Positions 34,417 through 45,528 of a stretch of DNA of 64,000 nucleotides are shown piece by piece (the first letter of the stretch is position 1; each line of letters opens with the position of its first letter). A program made the translations under genes and the position numbers. The stretch comes from Clavaria fumosa. Taxonomy: Eukaryota; Basidiomycota; Agaricomycetes; Agaricales; Clavariaceae. Under the pieces are notes generated by a model. The model saw only the letters and a program-made list of their open reading frames with translations. It searched no databases and was not told the origin of the DNA. Location: assembly GCA_951802425.1 (NCBI GenBank), contig OX637802.1, positions 1,674,001 to 1,738,000 of the forward strand, in the 5' to 3' direction.

Positions 34417-35497
34417 ATGACAATGCTAGTGCCAAAAATTATATATGGCACTGCCTGGTTGGTTCTGTCGTCTCTCTGCGCTCCAGTTGCTCACTTAAAT
34501 TCAGGAAGGAGGAGAGAACAGCATGTCTCGTGGTCAACGCCGTGTTGACCGGCTTTAGAGCCATCGACACAGGTGAGCATAGCGAATACGACAAGCTAAC
34601 GCTCATTGCGACATCACAGCATCTCAACGAAAACACTATCGGTAAGCGTGAGCATAGCAGGCGATACTCTTCTCAGCCGGATCCAACCTCAGAGAAGATT
34701 TCGTTGGCCAAGCGCTTCTTACACTCCGCGATAAGCACCACGTCAAGCGCGAAGATCTTTTCCTCCAGTCAAAGTCAGCCTCTTCCCTGTGTATTTCATA
34801 GTAGCTCGCCCAAACATACGTTATATCAGGTACACCAGTATCCAGGGCCATGACACAAATAAACTGCTTCCGTACGACCCCTCCACTCCGATTGCACAGC
34901 AAGTATGTACTTCCATGGAGACCTCCCTCGCCCAGTTACACACCGCCTACCTCGATAGTTATGTTCTACACTCCCCACTCCCCACCCTCAATCTCACCTT
35001 GGAGGCCTGGCGCACACTCGCATCCCTTCAGGAGCAAGGCAAGGTTCACGCGATCGGCGTGAGCAACACAGATGTCTCCACCCTCCGTGCCATTCATGAG
35101 GAACACAAAGTTGACGTCGTGCAGAACAGATGGTATGAGCGAAATGGCTGGGACAAGAGTGTATATCATTACTGCATCGCGAACGGCATCCAGTACCAGT
35201 AAGCGGTTGTCGCTTCTTCCCAATCTGATTGCGATGAACGGATTATGTCGCAGATCATTTTGGACCCTTACCGGGTCCCCGTCGCTCCTAGCTCATCCCG
35301 AGTTGCAAAACATTGCCCGGGCGGCTGGATGTACTCCTCAGCAAGCGGTCTTTAAAATCGCGCAAATGCGCGGGATCACGCCGTTGGTTGGAACCACTAA
35401 TGAAAAGCACATGCGAGAGGCTCTTGCCGTTGAGCAACTCAAGATTGACCCCGAATCATCTAGTGTCAGGACTATTATGAAATTGCTAGGAACGTAA
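34417..35497 (+). CDS. Aldo-keto reductase (intact copy)
   Basis: CDS join(34417..34457,34505..34572,34620..34641,34693..34773,34830..35198,35254..35497), 274 residues, in phase. Family pattern: PKIIYGTAWK, GFRAIDTA, HYREDFVGQAL, KREDLFLQSKYTS with the catalytic Lys, LDSYVLHSP with the catalytic His, EGKVHAIGVSN-like segment (GKVHAIGVSNTD), VVQNRWYE, QSFWTLTGSP, QAVFKIAQMRGITPLVGTTN and EKHMREAL for NADP binding. It should be a soluble NADPH-dependent carbonyl reductase; the substrate is unknown. Two ATGs (34417 and 34423) are possible starts. Copy 1 lacks the first of these and is truncated. Confidence 0.9.
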
Positions 35498-35637
35498 CGG
35501 AATCGCGGAATCGCTGGCATGATTGACGGCATGGTCGACGAAATAATCGACAGAATGATTGACGGACCAGCCTTTTGCACGCAAGTTTGTCTACTTACTT
35601 GGAATACACTCTTGTATCGTATTGCCTTGTTTTCAAG

Positions 35638-37371
35638 TCAAGATTGTTTATTGCTAGGAGGGATAGGCAAAAGCGGTGGCTCCCCGTACTGCAGTATCTT
35701 TTTCACCCTAGTGATATATTGATCCGTCCTCACCGGGCAGTCTATCACCCAATGTGAACCCTGACAATAAACGCACGGACGCTTCGGTGCGAACATATGC
35801 CTCAAGTTACACTCACGCAGTGAGTGCAGCCCGCGGCAGCACGGACACGGCTTCGCTTTGCAGTCAAAGATCCAGTGATTCCCGCCGCACACATCACACT
35901 GGTAGGGCGGCGGGTGCTTTTTGCGGTCGGGACAGTCCCGCACGAGGTGCGGGCCATGGCATGCGTGACACTCGGTCTTCGATCTTTCCGGGCAGTCGAC
36001 ATGCCAATGCTGCCCACCACAGTGGCGGCAGCCCGAAATTGGCATTGACGACGCCCGTATTGTGCACTTCTCGATTGGGTGATCTTCACCACAGCACGGA
36101 CATTTTGTGCGTCTGGCTGTCGATAGCGAAGACTTGGGGTGGCGCTGCGGCTTGGAATCTGAATCTGACTGCTGTGCGTCCTTTATCACTTCTGCGTCCT
36201 TTATCACTTCAGATTTATCTGACGACCCCTCATCCGTGGCGGGAGCTGTCGGACTGGCCAACGGGGAGCCGTCCAATGCTGCGTCTAACCTCGACAAGAA
36301 CCGTGGGCGGGCGCGGGGAATGCGCAAATCAGGGGGAAAACCAAAATCCACTAAACCCCGGCCATCGGCCTGGTACTGGTCAACGAACAGCCGCTCGAAA
36401 AAAGCGGCAAGACGGAGGTCGGCTATCGTGATATACGGCGGTCCGGTGGCCGGCGCGCCCTCTCCTGCATTCTCTGAGGGAGATACTGTATTGGGTGTCC
36501 ATAGGGCGACATGTACCCAGTCTTTGTAGTGGGAGACCAACGGGTCATGCTGCAGACGAGCCACTCTCAGCTACTGGGCGTCTCAGAGCTTGGGCAGTTT
36601 AATCGTACCTGTTCAGCTTGGACGATCTTTGTGATATCTTGTAAAAAACTCTGTGCGGAGCGAGGGGTGTCGAAGTGGAAAGACTTGACTAGGCGCGGGT
36701 ATCGCCCATCGGTCTTGGAGTGTGCTTTCAATGCCGTGGATCGGGTCTTGACGATTGATATTGCCCAACGATGAGTGTATAGAGGGATGAGGAAGCGATT
36801 CAGATGCTCTTGGGTCAGTTTGACCTTGGAGTTCCCACAAGGAATTGAAGGGAGGAGCTTAACAGGGACCTGGGACACGGCATCAAGAAGGGCTTCTTTG
36901 ATGCATCACCAATTAGCGGAAAGGCGAAAGGCAAAAGGAAGAGTATGGTCCTACCCGACGAGTTCGGCTGGCCGTCCGTACTTTCGTTGTCATGTTGTTC
37001 GATTTTGAGCAACTGAGACAACCCGTCGGGCTCAGGAGATTCAGTGGGTTTTCTCGATTCTTCCGCAGCTTAGATGAGCAGTTAGCAAGACCAACAAAAA
37101 AAAGACGGGTCCAGGACACACCTCGTCCTGGAGTTGCGAGAAAATCTTCATGCCTGACGGGCTCGGTTGCCAAGCCAGAAATACTTTCGAAGAACGTTTT
37201 CATCTCAGAATTGGGCCCACGAGAATCATGATTTCGCCGACGGTTGACTGGCGTAGGCTGGCATGCCGCAGTGCGAGAGACGAGACAAACACGACAAGTA
37301 GACGCGCGGGCGAGAGGACGAACAGCCAGCAATGTTGTCGCTGCGCGACACCACGCCGAGCCTGCGTGCAT
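35638..37371 (-). CDS. Pterin-4a-carbinolamine dehydratase-like domain fused to six compact zinc knuckles
   Basis: CDS complement(join(35638..36570,36609..36895,36955..37068,37122..37371)), 527 residues, in phase. The N-terminus is basic and Ser/Ala-rich, like a mitochondrial presequence (AATTLLAVRPLARAST). Residues about 145-280 resemble a PCD/DCoH fold: LIPLYTHRWAIS, VKSFHFDTPRSAQSFLQDI, then HDPLVSHYKDWVHVALWTP and ITIADLRLAAFFERL. Residues about 373-500 hold six knuckles of the form CX2CX3HX4C: CPCCGEDHPIEKC, CRHCGGQHWHVDC, CHACHGPHLVRDC, CDVCGGNHWIFDC, CPCCRGLHSLREC and CVYCQGSHWVIDC. These are one residue shorter than retroviral CCHC knuckles. A short perfect repeat encodes EVIKDA twice. 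The fusion suggests nucleic-acid binding, perhaps in mitochondria; this is inference. Confidence 0.75.
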
Positions 37372-37504
37372 GCGTTAACTGCGAACTCGAAATGGGTAAA
37401 GCGGGTGGTGTTGCGCGCGCGCGCAGAGTTTTCGAAAATTTGAGCTACAAAGCACCTGACATCGTCTAAGACAAGCGCCACACTCGCACAACGCTCAATT
37501 GGAC
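37372..37504. promoter_or_regulatory. Short divergent promoter
   Basis: 133 bp separate the PCD/zinc-knuckle ATG (37371, minus) from the DXO/RAI1-like gene start (37505 or later, plus). It contains an alternating CG stretch (GCGCGCGCGC at about 37413). Confidence 0.45.
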
Positions 37505-38865
37505 ATGGATAATAATAAGCTCGCTAGCCCTGCCGACCTCGTCAACTACTGGAAATCATGTCTTCAATCGAGCTTCCTGCAATTCTCGGACCACCCTGAT
37601 CGCGTGCTTTTCAGTTTCCGGCGGATCTGTAGTACCCAATGGCACAGAGTCGCTTCGTTTTTTCAAAGAGCCTCCCAGAAATGCCTCGCTCAATCGAAGA
37701 CGGCGGTTTTATTCTGACACAAATCATCCCAAACCCCTAGACAACATCTTCACCGTTGTCAATGCCAGTACCAAGGACATCTTCCGTAATGCAGATGTGA
37801 TCACTTGGAGAGGCATAATCTATAAGTTAGCTGTCATTCTACTTATGTTGCTGCACTCTCAAGGCTGAGTAGGATCATGATTGGCGTCAAGCTTGAGCTC
37901 AACATGTCATTCATCGACGGAATTCTTTTCCTGGATGAGCATGATCCAAGCCCAAACAAGTTAGTCTCACCATATCGATAACAACCATATCACAAACATC
38001 TCATAAATGTAGAAACTATAGTCGTGCCGGCACTGACCCAGGGTCAGTGGTTCTGCACAGTTGTGATTTCCAACATTGCTCACGGAATAGCTAGCGCTGC
38101 GTTCGAAGCGTTGTGTACTAAAGGCAGCCCTGCCGTAGAGAACAGCAGCCCACCGAGTGTGGATGTAAATTCTCAAAATCACTGGTGCAGCATTGTCTCG
38201 CGAAAGCTCGGGAGCCTCCAGCTGCTCATGGCGGGAGAGGTGGATTGTGTCAAAGGTAAAATCCTGAATCGCAAACCATGATTCGCCAGAACATGACAAA
38301 CGTGGATCAAGGGAAATATACAGGATCGCCGGACTGTTTTTTGGAGTTGAAGACTCAACGGATCAATACAACCAGACCTGTGTCTGTCATCAACTCGCCT
38401 TTGTCCGTCGATTTTCTGCTAAAATACGAGTCAAGGTTCATGCAAAACGAGACATACCGGAGATGGTACATGCAGTCTCGCGTACTTGGGGTCGGCGAAA
38501 TATTTTTGGGTCACCGTGATCAACATGAGTTCTTGCGCAGAACGGAATGGATAAAAATCGACGATTTGGCGGGTCGTGTGGCGGGGTGGAATCCCCAGGA
38601 AAGCATCGACTACGGCGCACGCGTGCTGAGCGCCCTGCGTGCGTTCTGCCTTGCGCAGATAGCATCCACGAAGGATGACGGTACGGTGTGGAGGCTGGTG
38701 GTTGGCAGGCGGCTACAGACGCCAAACGGGTTCATTGGGATCCCGGGCGTCGAAGGCGCGTTTGTGCGGGACCTTGATATACACGAGGTAGAGGTTATTC
38801 ATCGTCAAGGGGAGAGGATTGGTATCATTCCCATTAGCGTGGTGGAGGAACTTAGGAGAGCATAA
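37505..38865 (+). CDS. DXO/RAI1-family RNA decapping nuclease
   Basis: The family removes incomplete or non-canonical caps and has pyrophosphohydrolase and 5'-3' exonuclease activity. Motifs along the exons: ADVITWRGIIYK (37790-37830), IGVKLELNMSFIDGILFLDEHD (37880-37950), FEALCTKG (38103 on), LLMAGEVDCVKG (38226 on), the catalytic FLELKTQR (38338 on), then YMQSRVLGVGEIFLGHRDQ and a C-terminal PISVVEELRRA ending at 38865. Introns 37831-37880, 37960-38012 and 38252-38308 are approximate but restore frame across the motifs. The first exon or exons are unresolved: ATG 37505 and ATG 37558 both hit stops without splicing. The joint around 38050-38095 is also uncertain. Confidence 0.8.
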
Positions 38866-41319
38866 GATCTGAATATACTACAAGGTACATATTCAACACT
38901 GAAAGACACAAAACAATATGCAGTGGATGGTACAATCATTTTATCCGGTTTCGACAGATTCGACAAGCCGTGCCTTCGAATTGTCCTCTAATATGCCATG
39001 CCATAGCTCAATACATGGTGCTCTGCGTGCAGGGACGGGTCGAACTTCTGGTCGAAAAAATCTCAACATACCAGTGTTATCATTGGTAACGGTGTAAGGA
39101 AGCCATTTGTGTGATTCTGTGTAATCCGTCTTATATTATGCATAGCCAAAATCGCAAGGGTATTCTGTTATTTGAATAACGTGTAGTACTGTGCTAGTAC
39201 TGTGTTACCAGGCTGTCTTTTTGTCGTCGGGATTCTCGTGGCTTGCTTGTGTGTTGTCTGAGCCCCAAGGTATGTCTTATTTCTCATTCGGCTTCCAACA
39301 TAGCATTGAGTAACGCCAGATTCAATGTTCATGTCGGCAAAGTTTACGACGACTCCGGAGAATGGATGAGAGGACGCCTTTGGTGCAATAAGTCAGCAAT
39401 TAGGGATCACATACAGCAAATGGAGGAAGCGTACCTCTCAGTGTACCCATCACACAGTGCACTCTCTACCCCGAGAAGCGTTGTACATTTGAAAGTCATA
39501 CAAGAGGACCCAAAGTAAGTGTCGCCCATAAGATGTCCAGGCACAGGATCCAAGCATTGCGTCAGCCAGAAAGCAGCCAGCAAGCGCTGTGAATTCATTG
39601 AACAGGGAGACCACTCTACTAGCAACGGAGAGACAAGTCACGAGATGGTTGTTGAGCGGAGTCTATTCAGAGGTAGGGGGCGAGAGGGATGCAACTGTGA
39701 AGCAGCAGTAAGGACAGCCAAGCGGTCGCAAAGGATGTGACAGGCGAGACAGCAAGTGCGCAGACAAAGCAGACAAGAGCAGGACGGCAAGTAAGACAAC
39801 GAAAGAGACACTAGTGAGGAGAGGGAAGTGAACCGGTATGTGCGCCACATAAGAAGTATAAACAACTGGACTGTCAAGCTAGTCGACACATCAGGAGAGA
39901 TCCACAAGGCCACAGACTCAGAGAGAAGCGAGGGAGAGCGAAAGCAAGAGAAAAACAAGAAGCATGGGTTGACGCCAAACTGCTAGGGCAGAGTACAGAG
40001 CCTAGCAGGAGCTGTCCGCATGGAAGTCCACGAAGGATTCGATGTCACAATAAGGCCCAGAGACCACCGTAAGTTAGTCTTCTGAAAGGAGAGACCAGGA
40101 CGCAAGGAGGCTAGTGGCATACCAGGAGTAGACATTGAACTAGAGAGATTCGACGCCACAATAAGACCCAGAGGCCGTCTTGCACAAAGAGGGACCAAGA
40201 TGCGAGGCCAGAGACAAACATGTACCACACCAGAACATCGTCAGGAGAATTGGACAAGGAATCAACCAGCAACCGCGAGGAACGTCGACGCGAGAGAAAA
40301 CGAAGAACGCGTGCAATTTGACGTTACACAAGCAAAGCCACCCTTGAGCCCGACGAACAGACAACGCTCACCAGCATACGCAGAGAGACAGAGAAGCCAA
40401 AAAACGCTCAAGAGAGCGGAAAGGGCAAGCTTGCGACTCAAGGAAAGACTCCAGAGTGCGCCAGTAGCTAGGTTCCGCCTCGCAGATGCCAAGTAGCATA
40501 GCACAATGAGCACACACGAGACCAGCCACACGCAACTCAAGACTCCAGACCCTCTCAAACGTATTCACACAACGCATTTAGGATGCCACCAGCATGGGTA
40601 GCCTGAGAAGGAGGACGCTTCGCACTGTAAGTGAACCGCATACATTGTGAGTGACCCAGTGGCCGCACAACGTGCTGTCCATCCTACGCGTCCCTCCGCT
40701 GACATTTCTATCTCTAGTCCAAGCTAGATGAAGCTTGCACTAGAGAAGAAGAAGAAGAGAGAGCTCGGTACAGTCCACAATGAAGAAAGGACCTGAGGCA
40801 CTCGCGTCTCCAGAACCAGAGGGTAGGGTCCGAAAGGACTCCAGAGGGGAGAGAACAAGACCCTGCGTCAAGGAAACCACAGAAGACGGAAGAGGGGGTG
40901 GGAGGACAGATTGAGGGGCAGGCGAATGAGGGGATGAGAGGAACGAAGAAACGAGTCGGGGCAAATCCACCACCCTTTTTATACGAGAGTGAGCCACCCG
41001 CGAAAGCATCACGTGATCTTGCCACATTTTCTAAAAAAGGAGAATCTATTTTTACGATTGTCTGTCTCACTTTATTTTTAGAGTTGTGTATATTTAGATA
41101 GTCATGTGTCTCGGCAGCGATGAGTCGGAGAATGTGGAAAGTGGAAAGTGGAAAGTAGAGAGGGAGAGAGAGGGAGAGGGAGGGAGTGAGTGGGAGAATG
41201 TGAGAGGGAGGGAGAGGGAGAGAGTGACCAATGTATCGACTCTGAAATATACTGGTTTGCAAGGTTTGGCGTGACCCTGTCGCGACTTTTGACTTACTCT
41301 CAGTAACAATAACAAAACC
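38866..41319. other. Purine-rich gene-poor interval
   Basis: 2.4 kb with strong A/G bias on the plus strand between about 39500 and 41240, which makes long but repetitive-looking ORFs in several frames. A plus-strand ORF ending at 39518 has a coding-like stretch (HVGKVYDDSGEWMRGRLWC) but no recognised domain. Two imperfect copies of a roughly 35-bp motif (TTCGA-G/C-GCCACAATAA) lie near 40037 and 40148. GA-rich simple sequence fills 41140-41240, upstream of the Ohr gene. Confidence 0.45.
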
Positions 41320-42026
41320 ATGCTCGCCATCACCCGTTCCGCACTACGTACCGCCCGTCTTCGTCCCCAGCCCTTCAGCCAACGCGCAACACTCGTGACG
41401 CTCCGCGACCACAAAGTGAGCTCATCCTCCCCACTTGCCTCAGCTCCACTCCCTGACGATGTGCCAATCTATCCAACCCCAACGTTGCACCTCCCCAAGT
41501 ACACCGCACACGCGACAGCAACCGGAAATGGGCGCAACGGCGAAGTAGAGTCGAGGGAGGGCCCTGGCCTCCAGCTCCGACTCGCTATGCCCAAGGAACT
41601 CGGCGGCGACGGCAAGGGCCACAACCCTGAACAGCTCTTCGCCATGGGATACTCCTGTGTGTGACGCCCGCGTTATCTCCACCCTCATCTGACCCCGCCA
41701 CCGCCGTCCCTGCCGTTGCTCCGCGTAAGCGTGTCTCCTCGGCGCCATCCAGTTGATGGCGCGCAAGCAGGGCAAGAAAGAGATGGTCGATAAAGCCGTC
41801 GTTCACGCCCATGTACACGTCGGAGAGGCGGAACAGCTCGGTGGGCTCGGCATCGCCGTAGACATCACAGTAGAAGGCGTTGACGACGAGGTCATCAAGG
41901 CTGGCCATGCGGTTGGTCCTCCTCTATCTTTGGAATGCCCGACTCGCGTCCATCGCTGTCCCACAGGCTTGCCCATACAGTCGTGCGCTCACGTCTGGCG
42001 CAGTCGTCAACATTCGCCGTGCGTGA
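41320..42026 (+). CDS. Ohr/OsmC-type peroxiredoxin, probably mitochondrial
   Basis: CDS join(41320..41656,41730..41911,41967..42026), 192 residues, in phase. It reduces organic hydroperoxides with two cysteines. The N-terminus is a basic presequence (LAITRSALRTARLRPQPFSQ). Domain: YTAHATATGNGRNG, LAMPKELGG, HNPEQLFAMGYSSCLLGA with the first catalytic Cys, KKEMVDKAVVHAHVHVG, LGIAVDITVEG and GHAACPYSRAL with the second Cys. GA-rich DNA lies just upstream of the ATG. The gene is convergent with malate synthase. Confidence 0.92.
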
Positions 42027-42277
42027 ACAGTGAAACTAAAAGCAATGCATATTTCCGGTCGTCTGTTACATGTATTGTTGGACAATCATATGATTGCGTG
42101 ACACAACACATTACTACTTGCAGAGTACAACTTACAATGCGCAGGCGCAGGGATCTACTCAAGCAGTGCATGATTTCTCGCGCGAAAGAGTAACGAGAAG
42201 TACTGTCAATCTTGACACGCCAGGGTACAGAAGGGCGAACGAAACAAAGTAAACGAGGACACCATCGAAACCCACCC

Positions 42278-44140
42278 TCACAGCGCCGGCCTATGGAATT
42301 TCGGATCAGCCCCATCTCTAAGCGCCAAGAACGGCATCAAGTCGCTCGTCAAAAACTCGCTCGGCCACTGCTGCCTAATCTGGCCCCTCAAGTAGTCCAC
42401 CGCGATCTTCAAGTCCTCCTCCTTCACCCCTGGCGCAAGCTTCCGGATCCCCGGCGCCAGCTCCGCGATGAGCCCGTCGATATACGCGACCGTGATCGGC
42501 TCGCCCGTGCTCAGGCGCGCGCCGTGCTTCACCCACTGCCACAGCTGCACGCGCGTGATCTCCGCCGTCGCCGCGTCCTCCATCAGGTAGTTTAGCGGGA
42601 TGCATCCGTTCCCCCCAATCCACGCCGCGGTGTACGCGAGCGCGGTCGAGATGTTCGACCGCACGCCGTCCGCGGTGATCGACCCCGGCACCCGCGTGTT
42701 CAATAGGTCCGACGCGCCGACGCGCACTTCCTCGCGGCGTACGTGGTACTAGTGATCCCCGACGCGTGAGCGGTCGCGGAGGGTGCACTGAAGGGACGTG
42801 CTCTTACCTGGTTGGGGCCGAGCATGTGTTCATCGAACACCTTGCGCGCAATCAAGTTGATGAGTGGATGGGCGATCCAAGTGCCGTCGTGTCCCGCAGT
42901 GACTTCGCGCAGCTTGTCTGCGACGACCTTTTCCATAGCGATCTCGTTGGCCTTGAGGTCGTCTTTGATTGGGATCTGCGCCGACATGCCGCCCATGGCA
43001 GCAACTTTTCGCCTGTCGATGGATGAAAGATTAGCGCCTTGCCCGATGCCGTTTCCGGACAGCGGAGGAATTTCACCTGTGGCAAGTCTGGATCAAAAGC
43101 CCTACATAAGCGTCCATGAATCCTACTGTCATCGTGACGTCTTTGCGGTCAGGAAGGATGGCGCTCCTGTCTGCTCGCCGTTTCTTGATGAAGCTAAAGA
43201 TGTAGTCCCACCGTCCACAATTGAGTCCCGAGGAATGGTTCCTCAACTCCCACAATATCTCTTCCATTTGGAACGCAGCAGGCAAGGTCTCGATCAGCAC
43301 AGTCGCTCTGATCGTGTTGTGGGGTATCCCGATGTATGACTGGGAAAACAAGAAGATGTCGTTCCACAGGCGAGCTTCGAGGTAATGCTCCATTTTTGGA
43401 AGATAGAAATAGGGGCCGGAGCCACGCTTGATGAGTTCCTTGGCGTTGTGGAAGAAGTAAAGCGCAAAGTCGAAGATAGAGCCTGAGACGGGGGTATTGT
43501 CGATCATCACGCGGAGCTCATCCAGATGCCAACCTCGAGGTCTACAGGAGGTTTAGTTTGAAAAAGGGGCGCCAGGTGTAGACGGAGGACGTACCGTACG
43601 ATGAGGACTGCAGGGTTTTGTGAGAGCTTGTAAGGCTTGCCCCCTGATGTAAAATCGATTTGACGCCTGATAGCATCGCGCAAGTTGACCTGACCCTCCA
43701 CCACGTTGGCGAATGTTGGCGAATTGGCATCTATTGTGAGGTTGTGCCGCATGAGATGCACATAAAAAGACCTCAGGCTCTGGCTCGTGCTCACCCTCAA
43801 AGTCAGCCATGAACGTCTTGGCCCCGCTGTTCAAAGCGTTGATGACCATCTTGCGGTCGGTGGGGCCGGTGATCTCCACTCTCCTATCTTCGAGGCCGGG
43901 CGCAGGGGGGGCGCAGTGCCAGGATGGCTCGGTACGAATATGGGCGGTCTCTGGGGGGAAATCCAGGGGCACACCGGAGTCCGAGCGGCGCTGACGGACA
44001 TCGCGTGCGGTCAGGAGACTCTGCCTGATGGGCTCGAAGGTCCTGTGGAGGGCGGCGAGGAAGGTGAGTGCACCATCTGTTAAGATCTTGGCCTGAGCGC
44101 TTTCCGCGGCCCTTGAGTGGATGACGACGCCTGGGATCAT
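42278..44140 (-). CDS. MLS1: Malate synthase
   Basis: CDS complement(join(42278..42748,42808..43012,43077..43541,43595..43730,43795..44140)), 540 residues, all junctions in phase. Glyoxylate-cycle enzyme: acetyl-CoA plus glyoxylate to malate. Landmarks: [19 protein letters not shown] at the start, [32 protein letters not shown], the signature [41 protein letters not shown] and [12 protein letters not shown]. Length and order match fungal enzymes. The C-terminus is KFHRPAL and not an SKL-type peroxisomal signal. The promoter side has a TATA-like CATATAAAAAG about 75 bases upstream and a repeated 12-mer further up. Confidence 0.96.
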
Positions 44141-44212
44141 TGCTGCTGAAGGACCGTGGGTTGTACTGGGTCCGTGCAAGGAAAGGGGATTTGCAAGCGA
44201 GACCAAAGCAGG

Positions 44213-44222
44213 CTTTTTATAT
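44213..44222 (-). promoter_or_regulatory. TATA-like box of malate synthase
   Basis: The minus strand reads CATATAAAAAGCC, about 75 bases before the ATG at 44140. Confidence 0.5.
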
Positions 44223-44291
44223 GTGAAGTCTGCCTTGCCCGGCTCTCCGCGCGATCCCGTAAGACGATCACTTCAGATCTTATCACATGAC

Positions 44292-44324
44292 AAGACCGGC
44301 CGATCAGGCACAAAGACCGGCCGA
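44292..44324. promoter_or_regulatory. Direct repeat of AAGACCGGCCGA in the malate synthase promoter
   Basis: Two exact copies, at 44292-44303 and 44313-44324, lie 21 bases apart start to start and about 150-185 bases upstream of the malate synthase ATG. Each contains CCGGCCG, the kind of CGG/CCG-rich core bound by fungal Zn2Cys6 activators. Role inferred from position only. Confidence 0.4.
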
Positions 44325-44878
44325 GATCTTACTATATATGATGGTGCGCCACGGTTACACCGGCGCTCAATTTGGTTAAGGCGTCCCTGGAAAGCGGGCG
44401 GAGCTCCGGTCCGAAACAGTCCGACGGCACTCCACAGTGCCTTAGCATTCGATATCGATACGATATTGAATTGGAGTTGGTGACGAGGAAACATAGCGGT
44501 CTACCCATGGCGGCCTACCCATGTGAACCATGTTTGAACCACTTATCTAGCCTATTACACTTCAGACACGGTACCATTCAGTTCTCGCATCTCAACTTCT
44601 TATCATCCATAATGTCGAGAAGAAGTCACCACGCGGAAGTTGTTAACTGTCAATGAATTTGGAAATCTTTCTCCTTCACATCGTCAGTGTTCTGCGGCGG
44701 CGGCGAACCTGCGGTACGGAGACCCGAGATGAGATAAAACTATGGGTGACGGGCCTTTTCTTGCCCGCCATTCACTCACTCGCAAAGTTATCTTTGACTA
44801 GTCGCTCTCCAATTTTGATGACTCTTCTGCAAGCCATTTGCCACACTCCGACACTGACTGACCCTACCTCCCGCTGCA
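44325..44878. other. Intergenic between malate synthase and GET1
   Basis: Upstream of malate synthase and downstream of GET1, both on the minus strand. No supported gene. Confidence 0.45.
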
Positions 44879-45528
44879 TTAGTAATGGCTTTGAGAGGAA
44901 TCATCTCTGAACGGACCTTTGGGGGCGAATGGAAGCGCGAACAACCACGTCAGTGGCCCAAGCCAGCCCTGGGGGAGATAAAATACAGCAGAGCGTCGAT
45001 AGTAAAGCCCGATGACAAATTGTAGTCCCGTGGTCAGCATCCACATCACAGAGCCAAATTTCACGGAGAAGGATGTTTTGCTCGCGGCTATCTCGCCGTC
45101 TGCGCAGTCCCGCGCGAGATGATGACGCACAAGTAAGTATGGGGCACGCGGAGTCAAGGAGAAATAGGAAAGGACGGAACTGAGTTTCTCCAGGTCTGAA
45201 TATCCCTTGTCGAGACTCCTCCGCAGTTTCGCCCACTTCGCGAAATGATCCTGGGCGCTTGTCTGACGCAGCTCTGTCTTCGTGAGGAGGATGTGGTGCC
45301 TCAGCTCACGTCGGCGCACGACGCGGCCCGAGTAAAACATCCGTTCTGCGAGCATGAACGCCTGAAAGGCACGACACACCAAACAGAACGCCCGCGTCAG
45401 TCCCGAAGCTGAATGACAGAAGAAAAAGAAATCAGAGTGCGTACGATATCCATAAGCACCGTCTGACCAACCCATAATATGAGCTCGGTGACGAACACCA
45501 GTGCGAATATGCCGACGACCAGAGACAT
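44879..45528 (-). CDS. GET1: GET1/WRB tail-anchored protein insertase subunit
   Basis: CDS complement(join(44879..45099,45181..45361,45445..45528)), 161 residues. ER membrane receptor subunit that, with Get2, takes tail-anchored proteins from Get3. Segment 1 is [20 protein letters not shown]. It is followed by the cytosolic coiled coil that docks Get3 ([37 protein letters not shown]), then [20 protein letters not shown], a second membrane segment ([20 protein letters not shown]) and a third ([16 protein letters not shown]). The intron 45100-45180 is 81 bases and in frame, so the ORF reads through it, but the family pattern DLEKLNGEIA supports splicing. Confidence 0.92.

Noticed and set aside
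41140..41240. GA-rich tract as a possible coding region
   Set aside because: The translated frames are low-complexity and the tract sits directly upstream of the Ohr start, where GA/CT-rich promoter DNA is common.
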